Position numbers and translations under genes: made by a program. DNA of 64,000 bases from the NCBI GenBank assembly GCA_016707885.1, contig JADJGU010000006.1, forward strand, positions 62,001 through 126,000. The letters are read 5' to 3'. This DNA is from Sphingomonadales bacterium. Its GTDB lineage: Bacteria > Pseudomonadota > Alphaproteobacteria > Sphingomonadales > Sphingomonadaceae. Below are positions 53,021-61,946 of the stretch, piece by piece (position 1 is the stretch's first letter; every line of letters begins with the position of its first letter). The notes below the pieces were generated by a model. The model did no database searches. It had not been told where the DNA came from and saw only the letters and a program-made list of their open reading frames with translations.

Positions 53021-54217
53021 TTACCGCCGTTTCCGGCGTCGGGCGTCACTCGCCATCAACGCACGCAATATGCCTTCGCGAATGCCCCTGTCGGCAACGC
53101 CCAGCCGCTCACCCGGCCAGATGTCAAAAATCGTCTCCAATATCGCGCATCCGGCCACCACGAGATCGGCACGTTCATGGCCAATGGTCGGGAATTCAGC
53201 GCGCCCTTTCGGCGTCCGGCTAGCCAGTGTCTGGCTGATTTCGCGCATGGCAGAGGTCGGTAGGTGAAGCCCGTCGATCTGCCGCCGGTCATAGCTGGGC
53301 AGGTTCAGGTAAACGCTCGCAAGCGTCGTTACCGTGCCCGATGTACCCATCAGCCGATGGTCGCCCTGCCCCACCGGCAAGCGCGCGGCAAATTCGGCAA
53401 AGCTATCCCGAACTTTATTGCGCATGGCAGCATAGGTTTCCTGCAAAGACTGCTCGTCATCGCCACGGTGGGCCTCGCTTTCGGTCAGCGACACAACGCC
53501 CCAGGGCACACTCGCCCAGTCAAGAATTTCTGGAACCACCCCGTCGGTCGATACCAGCACGAGTTCAGTGGAGCCGCCGCCAATGTCGAAAATCATCGCG
53601 GGCCCCTCGCCTTCCTCCAACAGCGCATGGCATCCCATGACCGCGAGGCGGGCCTCTTCCTTGGGGCTGATGACATCCAGCACGATTCCCGTTTCGCGCT
53701 TCACACGTTCGATAAATTCAACGCCGTTCAACGCCTGACGGCACGCCTCGGTCGCAACCGAGCGGGCAAGAACGACATTGCGGCGCTTAAGCTTGTCGGC
53801 GCAGACAGACAGCGCCTCAATCGCGCGGTCCATCGCCGCTTCGCTCATCTTGCCGGTGGAGTTCAGCCCTTCACCAAGCCGCACAACGCGCGAAAAGGCG
53901 TCAACCACAGTAAAGCCATCATTTGCAGCGCGCGCGATCAACAGGCGGCAGTTGTTCGTGCCCAGATCGAGCGCGGCATAAGCCGTCTTGCCCAGCCAAG
54001 CGCTGCGCGTATCGGACTTGGGCTGGGCACCGGATGTTTCGGGCTGTGGGTCCATTGTTGCGGCATGTGCGCGCGCGTCATTCCCCTTGCGGGATGCGTC
54101 TTGCGTCTTTGCAGCCGGAGCGGTTTTGGATTTTTTCCGGCCCTTTTTTGCGACCGATTTTCCCCGTCCATCCAACTGCGACGATGGTGCGAATTCTTCG
54201 CCCATGGCCGTGCTCAC
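53021..54217 (-). CDS. ppx: Ppx/GppA-family phosphatase
   Basis: A 398-residue ASKHA-fold phosphatase acting on polyphosphate and/or pppGpp. YAALDLGTNNCRLLIARA is phosphate 1, and MIFDIGGGSTELVLVS is phosphate 2. The N-terminal ~75 residues are a Lys/Ala-rich low-complexity extension not needed for catalysis. The frame starts at a GTG (54217); an ATG 12 bp later is also possible. The C-terminal HD-type domain of long exopolyphosphatases is absent, closer to the short form. Confidence 0.9.
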   Translation of the reverse strand: MSTAMGEEFAPSSQLDGRGKSVAKKGRKKSKTAPAAKTQDASRKGNDARAHAATMDPQPETSGAQPKSDTRSAWLGKTAYAALDLGTNNCRLLIARAANDGFTVVDAFSRVVRLGEGLNSTGKMSEAAMDRAIEALSVCADKLKRRNVVLARSVATEACRQALNGVEFIERVKRETGIVLDVISPKEEARLAVMGCHALLEEGEGPAMIFDIGGGSTELVLVSTDGVVPEILDWASVPWGVVSLTESEAHRGDDEQSLQETYAAMRNKVRDSFAEFAARLPVGQGDHRLMGTSGTVTTLASVYLNLPSYDRRQIDGLHLPTSAMREISQTLASRTPKGRAEFPTIGHERADLVVAGCAILETIFDIWPGERLGVADRGIREGILRALMASDARRRKRR

Positions 54218-54377
54218 TTCTTATTTTCTATCCGCAAACGGATGCTACCGCGCGGTACTTGACGAAGGAGATAACGGAGATAGCCCCAATATTCAAGTTT
54301 TTAGACGAAAGGGACGCCGATAGGGTCAGTCTGCGATTGACAGGTCAAGGAACGCTGCCTAATTGCCCGCTCCACAT

Positions 54378-54451
54378 TCCCCGGTCGTCTAACGGTAAGA
54401 CTACGGACTCTGACTCCGTCTATTGAGGTTCGAATCCTTACCGGGGAACCA
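54378..54451 (+). tRNA. tRNA-Gln (CUG)
   Basis: TCCCCGG pairs with CCGGGGA as acceptor stem, with A73 and an encoded CCA (54449-54451). The anticodon loop is CTCTGAC, anticodon CTG, reading CAG. The T-arm has GGTTCGAATCC. An IS3-type structure begins 131 bp downstream. Confidence 0.96.
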
Positions 54452-54582
54452 TTCCCCTGAATCCAAATATGTTATTATAATATATAATATTTTTATACTT
54501 CTTTGCGCCACTGACAACCTCTGGTCCGCTTTGATTGAACGCGCATTTGTGCAACTTCACCTACACGCACCAACGATCAAAT

Positions 54583-54987
54583 TGACGTGACCCCCAGCTT
54601 TCCTCCAGCTGGGATTAGAGCCGAGCCGCTTTGTTGCGCATGAGCGCGGTTGAAGCAATGGGCTGCGTAGCGGAGCCCGAAGGGCGTAGCGAAGCAGGCC
54701 ATTGCTTATCCAGTTCGGCGGCGAACGCCGCCGGGGTTGCGTAGCCAAGAGACGAGTGCGGTCGCTCCCGGTTGTAGTCATCGACCCGGCCGCGATCTCG
54801 ACCCGGGCATGGGCCAGGCTCAGGAACAGCGTCTCGTTGAGCAGCTCGTCGCGCATACGGCCGTTAAAGCTCTCGACGTAGCCATTCTGCATCGGCTTGC
54901 CCGGTGCGATGTAATGCCACTCGACGCCGATCTGACCGCACCATGCGAGGACGGCATTGCTCGTGAGTTCCGTGCCATTATCGCTGA
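54583..54987. repeat. 405-bp inverted repeat, left arm
   Basis: This end of the IS copy matches 55853-56257 in inverted orientation over the same length, 405 bp, without indels but with several substitutions clustered near 54780. The arms include the orfB 3' part and the outer terminal repeat. Confidence 0.85.
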
Positions 54988-55508
54988 CGATCATGCCAGG
55001 CTTGCCGCGCTGTTCGATCAGCTGGGTCAGTTCGCGCACGACGCGGCGGCCCGAGATCGAGGTGTCCGGCACCGCTGCCAGGCACTCCCTCGTCACGTCA
55101 TCGACCACGTTGAGCACGCGGAACCGGCGCCCCGACGCCATCTGGTCATGCACGAAGTCCAGGCTCCAGCGCTGGTTCGGCAGCGCCAGCACCCGGAGCA
55201 GGCGCTCTGGTCCCTACGGCCCTCCTGCGGCTGCGCCGCCGCCTGACTGCCAGCCCCTCCTCCTGGTAGATACGTTGGGTCTTCTTGCGGTTGATCATCA
55301 CGCCCTCCCGGCGCAGCAGGATGTGCAGACGGCGATAGCCGAACCGCCGCCGCTGGTTGGCCAGCTCGCGCAGCTTCTCACGCAGACGGGCATCATCGTC
55401 CCGGGTGGAACGGTAACGCACACTCTTGCGATCGGCATCGAGGACACGGCACGCCCGCCGTTCGCTCATCCCGTGGCATGCCTGGAGATGAGCTACAGCT
55501 TCCCGCAT
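54615..55508 (-). pseudogene. IS3 transposase OrfB (rve integrase), frameshifted
   Basis: The catalytic half of the transposase. Frame one (from 55508) holds the HTH_21-like region (RRFGYRRLHILLRREGVMIN). Frame two holds the integrase core: WSLDFVHDQMASGRRFRVLN with the first Asp, MIVSDNGTELTSNAV with the second, and NGYVESFNGRMRDELLNE with the Glu. Near 55210 the frame shifts by one base, and near 54783 it shifts back: one missing base would restore IAAWVDDYNRERPHSSLGY. The net length of 298 codons fits an intact OrfB that has taken two compensating indels, so it is probably inactive as written. Confidence 0.8.
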
Positions 55509-55519
55509 GGCGGCGGGCG

Positions 55520-55786
55520 TCAGAACTTTTTTGCCAGGAGATCCTTCAACGCCACGTTGTCCAGCATCGTGTCCGCCAGCAGTCGCTTGAGCTTCGCGTT
55601 CTCGCTCTCAAGCTCCCTCAGCCGCCGGGCCTCGGATACCTCCAGCCCGCCATACTTCGACTTCCAGTTGTAGATCGTCGCTTCGGATACACCGTGCCGC
55701 CTCGCCAGATCTGCGGTCTTCGCGCCCGCCTCAGCCTCCTTCAGCACGCCGATGATCTGCTCTTCTGAAAACCTCGTTCTCTTCAT
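55520..55786 (-). CDS. IS3 transposase OrfA (HTH)
   Basis: An 88-residue DNA-binding subunit beginning MKRTRFSEEQIIGVLKEAEA, with a helix-turn-helix DLARRHGVSEATIYNWKSKY and a leucine-zipper tail (LRELESENAKLKRLLAD). It ends at LLAKKF, where AAAAAAG (55526-55532) is the standard -1 slippery site that makes the OrfAB fusion transposase in IS3 elements. The reading frame is intact. Confidence 0.92.
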   Translation of the reverse strand: MKRTRFSEEQIIGVLKEAEAGAKTADLARRHGVSEATIYNWKSKYGGLEVSEARRLRELESENAKLKRLLADTMLDNVALKDLLAKKF

Positions 55787-55852
55787 CTCATCCGTCCTTC
55801 TGTTAGGGCCGGACTCTAATCAAGACTGGAGGAAAATCAGGGGGTCACGTCA

Positions 55853-56257
55853 TCAGCGATAATGGCACGGAACTCACGAGCAATGCCGTCCTCGCATGGT
55901 GCGGTCAGATCGGCGTCGAGTGGCATTACATCGCACCGGGCAAGCCGATGCAGAATGGCTACGTCGAGAGCTTTAACGGCCGTATGCGCGACGAGCTGCT
56001 CAACGAGACGCTGTTCCTGAGCCTGGCCCATGCCCGTGTCGAGATCGCGGCTGGGTCGAAGATTACAACCGGGAGCGACCGCACTCGTCTCTTGGCTACG
56101 CAACCCCGGCGGCGTTCGCCGCCGAACTGGATAAGCAATGGCCTGCTTCGCTACGCCCTTCGGGCTCCGCTACGCAGCCCATTGCTTCAACCGCGCTCAT
56201 GCGCAACAAAGCGGCTCGGCTCTAATCCCAGCTGGAGGAAAGCTGGGGGTCACGTCA
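55853..56257 (+). mobile_element. IS3-family element, truncated inverted copy
   Basis: The 405-bp remnant contains the 3' part of orfB (from SDNGTELTSNAVLAWCGQIG) and the same terminal repeat, pointing the opposite way from the neighbouring copy. Its 5' end is cut exactly where the full copy begins. It shares with the full copy the missing base after IAA (near 56050) but differs at several bases (for example GTCGAAGAT versus GTCGATGAC), so it is an older, diverged copy and not a recent duplication. Confidence 0.85.
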
Positions 56258-56648
56258 AAATCTCTGAAATTTGTATGATTCTGAGTGTTTAAGGATTCAA
56301 AGTCCGAATCCTTAGTTCTTTCAGAAAGTCACAACGATCCCGTAAAAAATCGGGAAACACAATTTACGAATAACCTATTGTTTAAATGGAATCTATTGTA
56401 GCCATTTCCGACCCTGTTCCCACAGCCTTTCCCACATTTGTGGAACGAACACGAAAGGTCTGATGCGATATCGACTGCAAAAGACAGCGCTCCCAGCACA
56501 ATGCTTCAGCTTCTTGGAGTTGATAAAGTTCTCGAACGGTTGAGCTGCGTGTTCGGCTCAATATTGTTTACTGCCTGCTTCGAGAATATGTCCAAAGAGA
56601 AACGAAAATTGTATGATTGACGCGCGCGTCAATTTCGGCCGCTGGTCG
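56258..56648. other. 391-bp region without a convincing gene
   Basis: AT-richer DNA right of the IS structure. It has the palindrome AAGGATTC-AAAGTCC-GAATCCTT (56289-56311 region), a CCCG..CGGG hairpin with an A-run near 56340, and CCACA-TT-TGTGG near 56432. A 60-codon frame at 56438-56620 has no recognisable family and unusual composition. CGAATCCTTA also occurs in the T-arm of tRNA-Gln at 54431-54440, which could be chance or a relic of tRNA-targeted integration. Confidence 0.4.
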
Positions 56649-57185
56649 TCACGAACATACCTCCCTCAGCCGTGGCAAGGCTCCCGCAATTGAGCATGGC
56701 TTATGTCGACTATCAAATTCCAGCTCCAACAAGCCGTCCCATGCATCACGGCAGGCGCCGGTGGATCCAGGGACGCAAAAGATGAAACAATCACCCGCTT
56801 GCCCTGCAAATGCCCGCGATTGCATTGCGGCCACGCTTACCGTCTGCAGGCTCTTCTGCTGAAAGGCGATGGCAAAGCCGTCCATCTCGCGGCGGAGCAA
56901 CGGCTTGACGGCTTCGGGCGTGTTGTCGCGCGGCGAAAATCCGGTGCCGCCTGTGGTCAGGATGATTTCAATCTCGGGATCGGCAATCCAGCGCTGCAAG
57001 ACCGCCTGAATGGCGTCGACATCGTCCCGTACGATCGCACGGTCGCGCAGTTTGTGTCCGGCCCCCGTCAGCCGCTCAACAAGCAAAGCACCAGACGTAT
57101 CGGTCTCTTCATTACGCGTATCGGAAATCGTCAGCACCGCGACACCGAGCGGGTAAAAGGTTAGGCTCTCATTTATCCCTGCCAT
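56649..57185 (-). CDS. moaB: Molybdenum cofactor biosynthesis protein MoaB/Mog type
   Basis: A 178-residue MPT-binding protein of the MoaB/MogA family, which adenylates molybdopterin before Mo insertion. GVAVLTISDTRNEETDTSG opens the fold. IEIILTTGGTGFSPRDNTPEAV is the diagnostic loop. The ATG at 57185 follows AGGGGG at good spacing; an ATG at 57191 would overlap the moaA stop. It is the last gene of the nar-associated operon and supplies cofactor for NarG. Confidence 0.92.
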   Translation of the reverse strand: MAGINESLTFYPLGVAVLTISDTRNEETDTSGALLVERLTGAGHKLRDRAIVRDDVDAIQAVLQRWIADPEIEIILTTGGTGFSPRDNTPEAVKPLLRREMDGFAIAFQQKSLQTVSVAAMQSRAFAGQAGDCFIFCVPGSTGACRDAWDGLLELEFDSRHKPCSIAGALPRLREVCS

Positions 57186-57187
57186 AA

Positions 57188-58171
57188 TCATCCCCCTATC
57201 GAAGCAAGATGCGGAGTCGCACCGCTATTGCCCTGGTGCAATAGATGCGCGGGCGCTTTGGTCATAACCAGCCGTTGCAGTCGCTCGATCAGCTCCTTTG
57301 CTTGACCGTCCCGTTGTAGCAGGGGGCGTAGATCAATGCCCGCGTCGCCGAACAGGCAAAGATGCAGCTTACCTGTCGCAGAAACGCGCAATCGGTTACA
57401 GCTGGCGCAAAAATCCTTTGAATAAGGCGCAATGATACCAATCCGTCCAGAGCCTTGCGGACTAGCATATTCAATCGCTGGGCCCGCCCCTTCAGATCGC
57501 ATCTGCTTTTGCCAGCCAAGCGACTCGAGCCGAGCAGTGACAAATGTACCTGGCAGATGATGTGCCGTGAAAAAGACTGGATTGTCATTGGTCCGCATCA
57601 CTTCGATGAAGCGCAGTGTCAGGTCTTGCTCGGAGACAAAAGCGATGAAGTCGTCGAGTTCATCATCGTTCAATCCTTTCAACAAGACGGAATTGAGTTT
57701 CACGCTTGCGATCCCCGCCTGCTTGCAGGTTTCGATGCCGCGAAGAATTTCGGATAGCCTGTCATGGCCGGTAATCGAGCGGAACCGTTCGGGTTTCAAT
57801 GAATCCATGCTGACATTGATCGCCCTAATTCCTGCATCCGCATAGCTTTGCGCACGTTCGACCAACCGATAGCCATTGGTCGTCACGGCAACTTGACGAA
57901 TTCCGTCAATACCCGACACCGCCCGCGCGATTTCGAGAAATTCTTGGCGCAACGTCGGTTCGCCGCCGGTAAGCCGGACTTTCCAAAGTCCCAATTTGGC
58001 GAAGGCCGAAACAAGCCTTTGGATTTCATCGACCGCGAGATTTGTGGGTGTCCCCTTCGCCTTGCTATAGCCATCGGGAAGGCAATAGCTGCAGCGGAAA
58101 TTGCAGACGTCAGTCAGCGACAGCCGCAGATACTCAAAACGGCGACCGTGGCTGTCCGCGAGCGTTTGCAA
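57188..58171 (-). CDS. moaA: GTP 3',8-cyclase MoaA
   Basis: A 327-residue radical-SAM enzyme for the first step of molybdenum cofactor synthesis. The N-terminal cluster is CNFRCSYC (Cys23, Cys27, Cys30). The C-terminal cluster is FCASCNRLRVSATGKLHLCL. The protein ends in Gly-Gly, required for activity in MoaA. Start codon is TTG at 58171; no ATG lies before the first cluster. It follows the parvulin gene by 27 bp. Confidence 0.94.
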   Translation of the reverse strand: MQTLADSHGRRFEYLRLSLTDVCNFRCSYCLPDGYSKAKGTPTNLAVDEIQRLVSAFAKLGLWKVRLTGGEPTLRQEFLEIARAVSGIDGIRQVAVTTNGYRLVERAQSYADAGIRAINVSMDSLKPERFRSITGHDRLSEILRGIETCKQAGIASVKLNSVLLKGLNDDELDDFIAFVSEQDLTLRFIEVMRTNDNPVFFTAHHLPGTFVTARLESLGWQKQMRSEGAGPAIEYASPQGSGRIGIIAPYSKDFCASCNRLRVSATGKLHLCLFGDAGIDLRPLLQRDGQAKELIERLQRLVMTKAPAHLLHQGNSGATPHLASIGG

Positions 58172-58198
58172 ATTAGCCAGTGCTAGACAATCTGTCCG

Positions 58199-59011
58199 TC
58201 ACTGCACCAGCGGCCCGTCTGTGCTGCCCATATCTATACCCTCAATGTTCGCCTGTGACGCCAGTATGGAGAGATATTGGGTTACAGCGCGCCGCCAACT
58301 GGCCTCCTCCAGATATTGGGCGATCTTTTCTTGAACCAGATCGAAGGGCAATTGCTGGCCTTCGACACGCCGACCGGCGCGGATGACATGGACACCAAAG
58401 CGTGTCTTCACGGGCTCTGCATGCAGCATGCCTTCATCAAGCCCAAACAGCACATCTTCAAACTCTTGGACCGTCTGCCCTGGCCCGATCTGCCCTAAAT
58501 TCCCGCCCTGTTCCTTGGAGGGACAGGCCGAATGCTTCAGTGCCAATTCCGCAAAAAGCCCGGGCTGTGCCTGAAGCGTACGTATCGTGGTGCGCGCATC
58601 ACCGGTTGCAAGCCCATAGGCCAAGCTGTCGGTGGGAGAGGCGGCGAACAGAATATGTTCGGCCTCCACCAAAGTTGGTGACCTGAACCGATTGCTATGC
58701 AGGGTGTAAAAGCGTCGCGTGACTGTTTCATCTGCATGCGGGCATTGCACTTCCTGTTCCAGCAGCGCTTCTATCCGTGCATCTTCATCCGCTAGCTTGC
58801 GCCCTTCAGCGTCGACAAGGCCAACGCTCATGATTTCCAGCCTGTCGGCTTCATCAAGCAGCAATTGACGCAGGACAAGCGCTCGTGCGGCGGCCTCCCA
58901 CGCTTGATCTGGATCGGGTGCGGGATGGTTCTGAACTTCGGCAGCAATCAATGCAGCGTCAATCTCTCTGCCATTCACAGTGACGCAAGGGTGCTCGAGG
59001 ACATCAGCCAT
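58199..59011 (-). CDS. Parvulin-type peptidyl-prolyl isomerase of the nar operon
   Basis: A 270-residue cytoplasmic protein (no signal peptide) of the PpiC/NifM type. The N-terminal helical half includes ALVLRQLLLDEADRL. The parvulin domain has EAEHILFAASPTDSLAY, SACPSKEQGGNLGQIGPGQT and KTRFGVHVIRAGRR. The start at 59011 overlaps the narI 3' end by 8 nt. Parvulins of this kind sit at the end of many proteobacterial nar operons and probably assist maturation of the nitrate reductase; that role is inferred. Confidence 0.85.
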   Translation of the reverse strand: MADVLEHPCVTVNGREIDAALIAAEVQNHPAPDPDQAWEAAARALVLRQLLLDEADRLEIMSVGLVDAEGRKLADEDARIEALLEQEVQCPHADETVTRRFYTLHSNRFRSPTLVEAEHILFAASPTDSLAYGLATGDARTTIRTLQAQPGLFAELALKHSACPSKEQGGNLGQIGPGQTVQEFEDVLFGLDEGMLHAEPVKTRFGVHVIRAGRRVEGQQLPFDLVQEKIAQYLEEASWRRAVTQYLSILASQANIEGIDMGSTDGPLVQ

Positions 59012-59708
59012 GACGCAGCCCCAGTTTGCGCGAGCGCACGACCTGATAACCAGGACGCCAGACATAGCGCACAGGCGCTGAAAGCATGTGAACAAGGCGT
59101 GTGAAAGGGAACAACAACAGGATCGTCAGGCCGAGCACCAGATGCGTTTTGAAAATGATGTGTGCGTCAGCGACATAAGAAGACGCGTCGCCTTGAAAGG
59201 TGAATATCCCTTGCGCCCAGGTCATGAACTTGACCATTTCATGGCCATCAAGATGATTCATCGACACCGGAATGGTCCCCAGACCCAGCACCAGTTGCAG
59301 CCAGAGCAGCACCAAGATCATGATGTCGCTGAAACTGGAGGTGTTGCGGATACGCGGATCGAACAGGCGGCGATGTAGTAGCAATGTTGCTCCGGCAAAG
59401 GCTAAAATGCCCGCCAAACCGCCCGCAACGATGGCCAATATCTGTTTCGAACTGTGCGGAATACCTAACGCGTCAAACAACGCGATCGGTGTCAGCAATC
59501 CACCGAGATGTCCAAAGAAAATCACGAGAACACCCGCGTGGAACAGCACCGAACCCCACATTAATTGCTTTCGCCGCAAAAGCTGGCTGGAGCCAGAGCG
59601 CCAACTATAAGGTTCACGATCATATCGAACGACAGAGCCCAGCGCGAGTACCGCAAGTGCGATATATGGATATATGCCGAACAGCATGTGATTCAGGAAT
59701 TCGGCCAT
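59004..59708 (-). CDS. narI: Respiratory nitrate reductase gamma subunit
   Basis: A 234-residue cytochrome b membrane anchor that passes electrons from quinol to NarH. Five membrane helices are visible. Haem-ligand His residues occur in LFHAGVLVIFFGHLGGL and in AHIIFKTHLVLGLT. The ATG at 59708 lies one base after the narJ stop; the longer frame to 59885 would sit in narJ. Length matches NarI. Confidence 0.94.
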   Translation of the reverse strand: MAEFLNHMLFGIYPYIALAVLALGSVVRYDREPYSWRSGSSQLLRRKQLMWGSVLFHAGVLVIFFGHLGGLLTPIALFDALGIPHSSKQILAIVAGGLAGILAFAGATLLLHRRLFDPRIRNTSSFSDIMILVLLWLQLVLGLGTIPVSMNHLDGHEMVKFMTWAQGIFTFQGDASSYVADAHIIFKTHLVLGLTILLLFPFTRLVHMLSAPVRYVWRPGYQVVRSRKLGLRHG

Positions 59709-59709
59709 G

Positions 59710-60423
59710 TCACAAGCTCCTTGACGGTTGGTTTGCGTGAAGAGGATCGAGGATACGGCTGACCATGGACTGCGCCTGCGGACATGCCGAGGCCGCATCG
59801 GGGGCCGAAGGGGCCATTGCGCCGAAGGTAATTTGTTCCTCTTCCCAAGCTGCGTCCAATGCCTCCAGATCGTCGGGGTCTTCAACCAAGATCATCGCTT
59901 CGGGCGGAACGCTTTGGCCTCCGGAGAGATCGCGCAGAACCGCGAGCAGGCCAGCATAATCCGTACCGCGCGCGTCGAGCCGGTCTGCCAGCGTCGCAAT
60001 GATCGCGCCTGGTTCGGAAAGCTCGGCCAGCGCCTCTTCTTTCGGCAAGGTCGAACAATATTCGAGGAACAGGGGCAGATAGTCCGGCAGCTCGTTGCTA
60101 GCCGGATCGAGACCCGCCGCGACATAACGGTCGCGCAGATCAACCATCGCTTGTCCCCGATCACGGCTTTCGCCATGAACATGTTCGAAAAGGTGCAGGC
60201 TGTGCGTCCGCCCACGATCGAACAGTTCGACATAATGTTCCTGCAACGCAATCAGATCTCCGCCGGAGAGACGAAACAGAAGTGGTTCGAGCCGGAGCAT
60301 CTGCTTTTCACCGACAACACGTTCAAGCAATAGCGCCCGCCGGATTTCCGGAACCGCAGCGCGCAAGTCTGTATCGGGATAGTGAAGCAGCGCCGAAAGC
60401 GCGCGTAAAGTGACCGTGCCCAT
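59710..60423 (-). CDS. narJ: Nitrate reductase molybdenum cofactor assembly chaperone
   Basis: A 237-residue TorD-family chaperone. LRALSALLHYPDTDLRAAVP is the usual start. YVELFDRGRTHSLHLFEHVH is the central conserved motif, followed by PDYLPLFLEYCSTL. It keeps apo-NarG competent for cofactor insertion and delays its membrane docking. It overlaps narH by 1 nt (TGATG). Confidence 0.94.
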   Translation of the reverse strand: MGTVTLRALSALLHYPDTDLRAAVPEIRRALLLERVVGEKQMLRLEPLLFRLSGGDLIALQEHYVELFDRGRTHSLHLFEHVHGESRDRGQAMVDLRDRYVAAGLDPASNELPDYLPLFLEYCSTLPKEEALAELSEPGAIIATLADRLDARGTDYAGLLAVLRDLSGGQSVPPEAMILVEDPDDLEALDAAWEEEQITFGAMAPSAPDAASACPQAQSMVSRILDPLHANQPSRSL

Positions 60424-61946
60424 CAGAATACCTCCGTAGGAGTTTGCAGTTTTTTACGCGCGGGGGCGCCAAACAGGTTAGTCTTGGTTTCTCCGCCTGA
60501 GCAGCCGTTGCCGAAAGAGAAGCCGCAACTGCCGCGTTCGTCGTACATGTCCTCAGCATCTTCGCGGTGGCCGGTCGGGATGACGAAGCGGTCCTCATAA
60601 TTGGCGATCGCCATGACATGATACATGTCTTCGATCTGCGCGCCCGTAAGGCCGACAGCCCGGGCGATGTTCTCGTCGACCACACCCTCGACCGTCTTTG
60701 AACGCATATAACCGCGCATTGCGAGCATCCGTTCCAGGCACAGCGCCACGGGCTCGGTCGCACCCGCCGTCAGCAGATTGGCGAGATATTTAAGTGGTAT
60801 CCGCAAGGAACGAATGTCTGGCATATTGTTGTTGACCGAAATCTGCCCCGAATTCGCCGCAGCGCTGATCGGCGACAGCGGCGGGACATACCAGACCATC
60901 GGCAGCGTGCGATATTCGGGGTGCAGCGGGAAGGCGACTTTCCATTCCATCGCCATCTTCCACACCGGCGAATGGCGCGCCGCTTCGAGCCAAGCTTCGG
61001 GCACGCCATCCTTGCGCGCCTGTTCGATAACCGCCGGATCGTTGGGGTCGAGGAAGATGTCGAGTTGGGCCTGATACAGGTCCTCAACATTTTCGGCAGA
61101 GGCTGCTTCCTCAATGCGGTCCGCATCATAGAGCATCACGCCCAGATAGCGGATGCGCCCGACGCAGGTTTCAGAACAAACTGTCGGTTGCCCCGCTTCA
61201 ATGCGCGGATAGCAGAAGATGCACTTTTCGGATTTACCGGTTTTCCAGTTGTAATAGATCTTTTTGTAAGGGCAGCCCGAAACGCACATGCGCCAGCCGC
61301 GGCATTTGTCCTGATCAATCAGTACGATGCCATCTTCCTCGCGCTTGTAGATCGACCCCGACGGGCAAGCGGCAACGCAGGTGGGGTTGAGGCAGTGCTC
61401 GCACAGGCGCGGCAGATACATCATGAAGGTGTTTTCGAACTGGCCGTAAATTTCCTTTTGCACGCCTTCGAAATTATAGTCCTCCGACCGCTTGGAAAAT
61501 TCTCCGCCAAGGATTTCTTCCCAATTCGGGCCCCAATTGATTTTCTCCATCCGCTCGCCTGTGATCAACGAACGGGGACGTGCAGTTGGAAAGGCCTGAC
61601 TTTCCTTCGCCTGCTGCAGATGTGAATAGTCGAAAGTGAAGGGTTCGTAATAATCGTCGATTTCGGGCAAATCGGGATTGGCGAAAATCTTCGACAACAG
61701 ACGCCATTTGCCACCCATGCGCGGCTTAAGCCGACCGCCTTTCACGTCCCAGCCACCGTTCCAGCGCTTCTGGTTCTCCCAATCCTTGGGATAGCCGATG
61801 CCGGGCTTGGTTTCGACATTGTTGAACCAGGCATATTCCATGCCGTCGCGGCTGGTCCAAACATTCTTGCAGGTGACCGAGCAGGTGTGGCAGCCGATGC
61901 ATTTATCAAGGTTCAAGACCTTGCCGATTTGTGCGCGAACTTTCAT
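60423..61946 (-). CDS. narH: Respiratory nitrate reductase beta subunit
   Basis: A 507-residue iron-sulfur protein relaying electrons between NarI and NarG. The cysteine clusters are CIGCHTCSVTCKNVW, CEHCLNPTCVAACPSGSI, CRGWRMCVSGCPYKK (with Trp replacing a Cys, the [3Fe-4S] site) and CIFCYPRIEAGQPTVCSETC. The C-terminal domain runs to the end. Its ATG overlaps the narG stop by 4 nt. Confidence 0.96.
   Translation of the reverse strand: MKVRAQIGKVLNLDKCIGCHTCSVTCKNVWTSRDGMEYAWFNNVETKPGIGYPKDWENQKRWNGGWDVKGGRLKPRMGGKWRLLSKIFANPDLPEIDDYYEPFTFDYSHLQQAKESQAFPTARPRSLITGERMEKINWGPNWEEILGGEFSKRSEDYNFEGVQKEIYGQFENTFMMYLPRLCEHCLNPTCVAACPSGSIYKREEDGIVLIDQDKCRGWRMCVSGCPYKKIYYNWKTGKSEKCIFCYPRIEAGQPTVCSETCVGRIRYLGVMLYDADRIEEAASAENVEDLYQAQLDIFLDPNDPAVIEQARKDGVPEAWLEAARHSPVWKMAMEWKVAFPLHPEYRTLPMVWYVPPLSPISAAANSGQISVNNNMPDIRSLRIPLKYLANLLTAGATEPVALCLERMLAMRGYMRSKTVEGVVDENIARAVGLTGAQIEDMYHVMAIANYEDRFVIPTGHREDAEDMYDERGSCGFSFGNGCSGGETKTNLFGAPARKKLQTPTEVF

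Larger units (their letters stand above)
54583..55852 (-). mobile_element. IS3-family insertion sequence, full-length copy
   Basis: A 1,270-bp element whose ends are inverted repeats of about 40 bp with mismatches. Both begin TGACGTGACCCCC and share TTTCCTCCAG and GATTAGAG. It carries orfA and a broken orfB in the usual IS3 order, with an AAAAAAG slippery site at their junction. On its right it abuts a truncated, inverted copy of the same element. The left flank AAAT (54579-54582) recurs at the far end of that second copy (56258-56261). Confidence 0.88.

Noticed and set aside
56438..56620. 60-codon frame right of the IS structure
   Set aside because: No family, no clear ribosome binding site; too short to be called a gene on this evidence.
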